Assembly (NCBI GenBank): GCA_015863185.1
Contig: JACBXP010000007.1
Location: forward strand, 1 to 64,000
Direction of reading: 5' to 3'
DNA from: Aerococcaceae bacterium DSM 111020
GTDB lineage: Bacteria > Bacillota > Bacilli > Lactobacillales > Aerococcaceae
Length of the DNA: 64,000 bases
Shown: in pieces, positions 59,420 to 64,000 of the stretch
Layout: each line of letters opens with the position of its first letter
How positions within the stretch are numbered: the first letter of the stretch is position 1
Notes under the pieces: generated by a model
Told to the model about the DNA's origin: nothing
Databases searched by the model: none
Seen by the model: the letters and a program-made list of their open reading frames with translations, nothing else
Made by a program: the position numbers and the translations under genes

Positions 59420-59445
59420 AATATTTGCTTATTTATAATACTAAT

Positions 59446-59477
59446 AACACCCTGCTATAGCATAGCGGGGTGGTTTA
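59446..59477 (+). terminator. Intrinsic terminator after the YdhK-like gene
   Basis: Stem ACCCTGCTAT with ATAGCGGGGT (one G-U pair) around a short loop, followed by GGTTTATTG. Confidence 0.65.
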
Positions 59478-59587
59478 TTGTTACAATAGTACTCGATACA
59501 TTTTAAAATAAAAGTGAAGATAATATATAGTTTATTGCTTAAATAAGGTATACTTAAGCAACAAACTATATAAAGCGGGTGGAAATT

Positions 59588-60442
59588 TTGAAATATATCA
59601 TCTCGACTGAATCAGGTTCTGATTTAACGCAAGAAATGATTGAAAAATATGATATTCGTGTGGTACCTATGCATGTCAATATGAGTGGTGAAACATTTAA
59701 TGATGGTGATTTTCCTGCATCGGAGATCTATGATTATTATGATACAAATAAAGTACTGCCACAAACATCTGGCACGACGCCTCATGATAATGAAGAACAT
59801 TTTAAAGCCATTTTTTCAGAAAATCCTGATGCCCATATTATACATATAGGCTATTCAGCAGTCACCACAGTGTCATTCCAAGCAGCAATCATGGCTGCTG
59901 AGGATCTAAACCCCAATAAAATTACTTTAGTCGATAGCAAGCAAGTATCGGTGGGATTAGCACGAATTGCGATTGAAACAGCAAAATTTGTCAAGGATAA
60001 TCATAAGCTTGAGCTTGAAGAGATTGTTCATTTTATTGAAACTTTACGTGATAAAACACATTTTCATTTCCTTCCGCAAACACTTTTATATTTAAAGGCG
60101 GGCGGTCGCGTCTCTAGCTTAGCTTTTCATGGAGCAAATATATTAAAGATTAATCCTACGATTGTAATGGATGATGGCTATTTAGTACCAGGAAAAAAAT
60201 ATCGTGGTTCATTTGAAAGAAATATTGTTAAATTGATTGATCATTTCATGACAGAATGTAATATTCAACCAGAATCTGTATTACTCTGTGCTACACCAGG
60301 TTCAACTGAACAACAAAGAGAGATTGCTTATCAGCGATTGCGGGAGCATGGTGTAGAAATTGATGATTATGTCGAAACGGGTGCCGTCATTGCAACTCAT
60401 GGTGGACCTGGAGTCATAGGTATCGCAGGAATTGAAAAATAA
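59588..60442 (+). CDS. DegV family fatty-acid binding protein
   Basis: A 284-residue DegV (FakB-like) protein. FakB proteins bind a fatty acid and present it to the FakA kinase for incorporation into phospholipid. Features: YIISTESGSDLTQEM, the QTSGTTPHD loop that contacts the carboxylate, IHIGYSAVTT, LVDSKQVSVG, and ATHGGPGVIGI near the end. GTG 59579 could start the frame, but TTG 59588 directly yields the family start KYIISTESGSDL and has GGGTGG five bases upstream, so it is chosen. DUF4298 follows after 45 bp. Confidence 0.9.
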   Translation: MKYIISTESGSDLTQEMIEKYDIRVVPMHVNMSGETFNDGDFPASEIYDYYDTNKVLPQTSGTTPHDNEEHFKAIFSENPDAHIIHIGYSAVTTVSFQAAIMAAEDLNPNKITLVDSKQVSVGLARIAIETAKFVKDNHKLELEEIVHFIETLRDKTHFHFLPQTLLYLKAGGRVSSLAFHGANILKINPTIVMDDGYLVPGKKYRGSFERNIVKLIDHFMTECNIQPESVLLCATPGSTEQQREIAYQRLREHGVEIDDYVETGAVIATHGGPGVIGIAGIEK

Positions 60443-60487
60443 CACTAATATACTTACAAGCGAATACGTTTAGAGAGTGGGGGAAGA

Positions 60488-60808
60488 ATGAGTCAAGATA
60501 CTGAGTTAATCAAAAAACAAGTTCAACATTATGAACACATCTTAAATCATACAACCCAGTTAATCAGACAAATGGATGAATTAACACAAAGACTGCAGTC
60601 AAATGAAGCAGATTACCGTTCGCTTGTTGCCTATTATGGTAGTGAAGTTTATCGACAAGGCATGGAACTATCAGAAACAACGAATGCATTACAGGATATT
60701 AATTGTGGTGTCTTATCCGAACATGCGGTATTTAATTTGATGATCGAATACCGTGAATTATCCATCAAATTATTACAAACTGCCACGACCATGTTACAAG
60801 ATGAGTAA
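60488..60808 (+). CDS. DUF4298 protein
   Basis: A 106-residue, mostly helical cytosolic protein of the DUF4298 type. The landmarks are a heptad-rich first half (IRQMDELTQRLQ), YYGSEVYRQGME, and the signature CGVLSEHAVFNLM. Its function is unknown. GGGGGAAG lies upstream. It probably shares a transcript with the DegV gene. Confidence 0.8.
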   Translation: MSQDTELIKKQVQHYEHILNHTTQLIRQMDELTQRLQSNEADYRSLVAYYGSEVYRQGMELSETTNALQDINCGVLSEHAVFNLMIEYRELSIKLLQTATTMLQDE

Positions 60809-60853
60809 AGAATATAATAGAAGCATTGAATAATCAATTATATTTTAGTCAAA

Positions 60854-60888
60854 TAAAAAAGGGCGATGGAAAACCATCGTCCTTTTAT
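60854..60888. terminator. Bidirectional terminator between convergent genes
   Basis: Stem AAAGGGCGATGG with CCATCGTCCTTT (one G-U pair) around AAAA, A-run left and T-run right. Confidence 0.85.
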
Positions 60889-60902
60889 TATTCAGTCTTT
60901 AT

Positions 60903-61877
60903 TTAGTTTTGAGAATCAGTTTCTGTTTCGACAGAATCTTCTGAAACTTCTTCTTCAACATTTTCAACATTTTCTGAAGCTTGCTCTTCCGCATTTTCAA
61001 CTTCTTCTGATGCAGAGTTTTCTACAGATTCAACTTCTTCTGAAGCAGAGTTTTCTGAAGCTTGTTGTTCAGATTCTGCAGCTTGTTCAGCACTTTGTTG
61101 TTCTGCTTGAGAAGCATCTTCTTGAACTTCATCTTGGTTTAATACTTCACCAGTGATCGCATCAATATGTACTTCGGTATCTTCGTCAGCATCCATATTG
61201 TCAATTTGGATTTCCCAAACTGGGTTTTCATTACCTTCGTCACCGAATAATCCCCAGAACTCTGCTGTATCAGACTCTAAGGTCCATTCAGTAATTTCAC
61301 CTTGATTCCCCACTTCATTTAAAGCAATTTCTGAAGCTTCATCAATTGAAATTGTTTCTTCAAGATTTAATGTTTTATGTTCGAATTCTTGAACGTCTGA
61401 GGCAGATTCGCTTGATGCACTTTCAGGTTCTTCAGAATCATCATTTAGCCAACCTTCATTGAATTCTTGTTGACGAACTTCTCCGTTTACCCATTCAATG
61501 TCTAGTTCATATTCATTAAGGTCTTGATCTAAACCTTCAATCTCAATATTATAAACACGTTCTTGTTCAGTAGATGTTGATTCAACATTTTCTGTATCAT
61601 CATCGTCTTCGTCATCATCGTTTTCAAGTTCAACTTGGATTTTTGAGATTTGTGATTCAGGATATTCTTCTTCGAAGATTTTAAGTGCTTCTTCGACACC
61701 TAATTGCGTTTCTGATGCCGGTGTTTCTTCAGCGTTTGTTTCAACACCTTCAGAAATTTCTGACGTTGATTCAGAAGTAGCACTTGATTCTTGTGCAGTA
61801 ACAAGATTAGCTGAAACGCCAACCACCATCATTGCACTTAATCCAACTGTGATCATTTGACGTAAAGATTTCTTCAT
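60903..61877 (-). CDS. Secreted acidic protein with two PepSY domains
   Basis: A 324-residue exported protein with signal peptide (cleavage near VTA-QE). Residues 30-58 are Ser/Glu-rich. PepSY domain one (about 60-145) has GVEEALKIFEEEYPES, an acidic insert of Asp/Glu, and YELDIEWVNGEVRQ. Domain two (about 172-252) has ISIDEASEIALNEVG and ending HIDAITGEVLNQDEV. The last 70 residues are tandem imperfect repeats of the SASEEVESVEN type, highly acidic. There is no LPXTG. PepSY domains may restrain peptidases outside the cell. AAAGGAGAG precedes the start. Terminator shared with DUF4298. Confidence 0.85.
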   Translation of the reverse strand: MKKSLRQMITVGLSAMMVVGVSANLVTAQESSATSESTSEISEGVETNAEETPASETQLGVEEALKIFEEEYPESQISKIQVELENDDDEDDDDTENVESTSTEQERVYNIEIEGLDQDLNEYELDIEWVNGEVRQQEFNEGWLNDDSEEPESASSESASDVQEFEHKTLNLEETISIDEASEIALNEVGNQGEITEWTLESDTAEFWGLFGDEGNENPVWEIQIDNMDADEDTEVHIDAITGEVLNQDEVQEDASQAEQQSAEQAAESEQQASENSASEEVESVENSASEEVENAEEQASENVENVEEEVSEDSVETETDSQN

Positions 61878-62145
61878 AAATTACATCTCTCCTTTAAGGT
61901 TTGATTTAGACAAATATAGCATCTAACGTCTATGTATATTATTATAACCCAAATACATAAAAAGGTGTTGAAATATGCCTAGCTGTGCTATTCACTAGTA
62001 AAATCAAGCAATATTAAGTCATCTATACTATATAACTGTAGTGTGTTTTTTTATTGATAGGCCTTGGATTAAAGTTATCATTTGTAATGAATTTATAAAA
62101 CGAAGAATCTCGTGGATGAAGCAGTGGCTTATCATAACGTATCAA
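61878..62145. other. Intergenic region without a supported gene
   Basis: Between the PepSY gene start and the AbgT terminator I see only AT-rich DNA and no frame with ribosome binding site and coding character. It should contain the PepSY gene promoter, but no convincing pair of boxes was found. Confidence 0.5.
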
Positions 62146-62180
62146 ATAAAAAAGCATTCCTATTTTGAGGAATGCTTTTT
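62146..62180 (-). terminator. Intrinsic terminator after the AbgT-like gene
   Basis: Perfect 12-bp stem (AAAAGCATTCCT at 62150-62161 with 62168-62179), T-run on the minus strand. Confidence 0.88.
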
Positions 62181-62198
62181 AATATATTGTTCTAAATG

Positions 62199-63743
62199 TT
62201 AAAACATTATTGGAGCACCTGGTCCTAAAGGAATATTGAAGAAATACCAGATAGCGAGTAACAAGACCCAGCCTAGTGCGAATGAAATAGAGTAAGGTAG
62301 CATCGTAGAAATTAAGGTACCTAGACCGCTTTTCTTATCATATTGTTTCATGAAAACTAATACCATCGCAAAGTAACTCATGAGAGGTGTTATAACATTA
62401 ACAACAGAATCTGCGATACGATATGACGCTTGCGTTAATTCTGGTGTTAGTCCTAATTGGAAGAGCATTGGAACAAAAATTGGTGCCATAATTGCCCATT
62501 TCGCTGAGGCAGAACCTAGGAATAAATCTAAAACCATTGCCAAAGCTATAAATGCTAAAATGAGTGGGAATCCTGTAAAGCTGACCGATTCTAAAAATTG
62601 AGCACCATTCACTGATAAAATAGTGCCTAAATTGGTATAGGCAAAATAGCTTATAAATTGTGATGCAAAGAAAGCCAAAACAATATAATTTGCCATTGTG
62701 CGCATTGATTCAACCATACCTTCAACAAAGTCTTCAGTATTTTTAATTTTACCAGTAGTTAGACCATAAGCTACACCAGGAATTAGGAATAGCAAGAATA
62801 GTGCAAAGATTAAGCCATTATTCATAAACTCATTAGTTGTCATGAGTCCAGTCTCAGGATCCATTGAGCGTAATGCACCATTTTCAGGTACTAACATGAA
62901 TGCAAATATTGCAATGAAAATAATTAAGGAAATGAATGCGTTACGTAACCCATTAGATTCCTGCTTCGTCAGGGGTGTATTTTCAGGTTGATAATCACCA
63001 GTATATTCACCAAGACGAGGTTCTGTTACTTTAATTGTAACAATGGTTCCTATTAAAGTAAGTAAGAAAGTCGAAGCAATCATAAAATACCAGTTTCCAG
63101 TAATCGACATTTGGTAGTCAATACCCGCACTTCGTAGAGCTTCGTTCGTGAGCCCCGTAAGTAATGCATCATTAGGACCAATTAATAGGTTAGCAGAAAA
63201 ACCACATGAAACACCTGCAAAAGCAGCCGCGATTCCTGCCACTGGATGACGTCCCGCACTTGCGAATAGAATACCACCTAATGGAATAACAACAACGTAT
63301 CCAGCATCGGAAGCAATACTTGACATGACACCGGCAAACACGATAACTAATGTTAGCAAGCTATCAGGTACTGATTGGATCAGTCTTTTTAAACCGGTAT
63401 TAATTAATCCTGTCCATTCTGCAGCCCCAACTCCTAACATAGTAACAAGTACAGTTCCTAAAGGTGCGAAACCTGTAAAGTTTAAGACAGCATTATTAAA
63501 GATATATCGAATACCTTCTTTATTCATCAAGGTATTAGCATAGACAGTTACGTCTTGTCCTTTAGCAGAATCAAAATAAGTAGCTGATAAATCAAATCTA
63601 GCGGCTAATTCTGAAATGACTATAACGATGAGTGCTAAAATAATAAATAAAACAACAGGATGAGGTAACTTATTACCTATACGTTCAATCCCATTCAAAA
63701 TACCGCCATGGTTCTGGTCAGTATTGTTTTCATTGTTTGCCAT
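62199..63743 (-). CDS. AbgT family transporter
   Basis: A 514-residue AbgT family membrane protein with about eleven to twelve helices and two re-entrant hairpins. Landmarks are NGIERIGNKLPHPVVLF at the N terminus, FAPLGTVLVTMLGVG, MSSIASDAGYVVVIPLG, AGVSCGFSANLLIGPNDALL, and SASAKWAIMAPIFVPM. E. coli AbgT imports p-aminobenzoyl-glutamate, while other members export sulfonamides. Here no abgA/abgB is directly adjacent, but three M20 hydrolases of the AbgA/AbgB superfamily lie elsewhere in the window. Single gene with terminator. Confidence 0.93.
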   Translation of the reverse strand: MANNENNTDQNHGGILNGIERIGNKLPHPVVLFIILALIVIVISELAARFDLSATYFDSAKGQDVTVYANTLMNKEGIRYIFNNAVLNFTGFAPLGTVLVTMLGVGAAEWTGLINTGLKRLIQSVPDSLLTLVIVFAGVMSSIASDAGYVVVIPLGGILFASAGRHPVAGIAAAFAGVSCGFSANLLIGPNDALLTGLTNEALRSAGIDYQMSITGNWYFMIASTFLLTLIGTIVTIKVTEPRLGEYTGDYQPENTPLTKQESNGLRNAFISLIIFIAIFAFMLVPENGALRSMDPETGLMTTNEFMNNGLIFALFLLFLIPGVAYGLTTGKIKNTEDFVEGMVESMRTMANYIVLAFFASQFISYFAYTNLGTILSVNGAQFLESVSFTGFPLILAFIALAMVLDLFLGSASAKWAIMAPIFVPMLFQLGLTPELTQASYRIADSVVNVITPLMSYFAMVLVFMKQYDKKSGLGTLISTMLPYSISFALGWVLLLAIWYFFNIPLGPGAPIMF

Positions 63744-63935
63744 AGGTTAACATCTTCTTTCTATATAATATATTCAAATCTTAAAAAATAATTTAACATG
63801 AATCAGTAAAAATAGCTAATTAATGGTATTAAAATTTATGTGAATAATTCAAGTTAAATTTAAAGACAACAGTGTCTCTTAACAATAGCTTCATCATGTA
63901 GAACTCAAAGTTAATTAAAGGAACATTTACTTTAT

Positions 63936-63964
63936 TTGCGGGTTCATTAAAGGTTCGATACAAT
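63936..63964 (+). promoter_or_regulatory. Promoter at the window end
   Basis: -35 TTGCGG (63936-63941), 17-bp spacer and -10 TACAAT (63959-63964), followed by GAGGAGTGA and a GTG start. Confidence 0.5.
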
Positions 63965-63992
63965 AGTATTAATATGAATGAGGAGTGATTTC

Positions 63993-64000
63993 GTGAAAGT
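63993..64000 (+). CDS. Start of a plus-strand gene cut by the window edge
   Basis: GTG at 63993 with GAGGAGTGA seven bases upstream and a good promoter. Only two codons and part of a third lie in the window, so the product is unknown. Confidence 0.5.

Noticed and set aside
61000-61130. Short repeated DNA blocks suggesting a repeat array
   Set aside because: The repeats are degenerate codons of Ser/Glu-rich peptide repeats within a coding frame, with no constant spacer, so not CRISPR.
60866-61156. Leu/Gln/His-rich 96-codon plus-strand frame
   Set aside because: It is the antisense of the acidic low-complexity tail of the secreted PepSY protein; composition is an artefact and there is no ribosome binding site.

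Overview
The window looks like chromosome from a low-GC Gram-positive bacterium of the order Lactobacillales. Aerococcaceae or Carnobacteriaceae is my best guess, and no marker here fixes the genus. The basis is AT-rich DNA, strong AGGAGG-type ribosome binding sites, and typical Firmicutes neighbourhoods: rpoY-rnjA, spxA-mecA-coiA, ytmP-trmB, pepA-ytpR-murC, Asp23-nusB and a complete comG operon. I see no rRNA, tRNA, insertion sequence, prophage or CRISPR array. Most genes run in short operons closed by clear intrinsic terminators.

Layout. 1-4.3 kb: macrodomain protein, ElaA-type acetyltransferase, an M20 hydrolase with an uncharacterised permease, and a zinc-ribbon protein with a small leader ORF. 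4.3-8.9 kb: alkaline phosphatase behind a four-repeat PhoP-type box, followed by three genes with His clusters, then a DUF202 protein. 9-13.8 kb: MFS transporter, DUF1294, HemW, ZIP transporter, metallo-beta-lactamase-fold hydrolase. 13.9-16.4 kb: DUF3100 permease, small partner and M20D amidohydrolase. 16.5-20.8 kb: two CsbD-like coiled-coil proteins around fructose-6-phosphate aldolase and a HAD phosphatase, then PhnA-like and KdgT-like proteins. 20.9-27.4 kb: nusB, Asp23, Xaa-Pro peptidase and comGG to comGA. 27.6-38.4 kb: rpoY-rnjA, envelope genes (RDD protein, L,D-transpeptidase, FUSC/ArAE), perR, trpS, spxA, mecA, coiA. 38.4-45.7 kb: cytosolic sulfatase with its formylglycine-generating enzyme, an ABC ATPase-permease fusion, trmB, ytmP-like kinase, PepSY protein. 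45.9-54.8 kb: pepA, ytpR, a small gene in the sftA position, murC, polA, PepSY-like, fhs. 54.9-64 kb: fructosamine kinase, a third M20-permease cassette (DUF5058 plus partner), YdhK, DegV, DUF4298, secreted PepSY protein, AbgT transporter and the first bases of another gene.

How the genes fit together. The most striking theme is three separate operons that each pair an M20-type peptidase/amidohydrolase with uncharacterised multi-pass membrane proteins. In two of them the permease is split into two adjacent genes. With the AbgT-family transporter, the M42 and M24 peptidases and KdgT, this points to a lifestyle built on importing small peptides or N-acylated amino acids and cleaving them inside the cell. 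This is the best candidate for an undescribed system. A second theme is phosphate and metal handling (PhoP-box alkaline phosphatase, His-rich proteins, ZIP). A third is competence and stress control (comG, coiA, mecA, spxA, perR).

Limits. All calls come from reading the sequence and from recalled family knowledge. No database search was run, and start sites were chosen by ribosome binding site and family-typical N termini.
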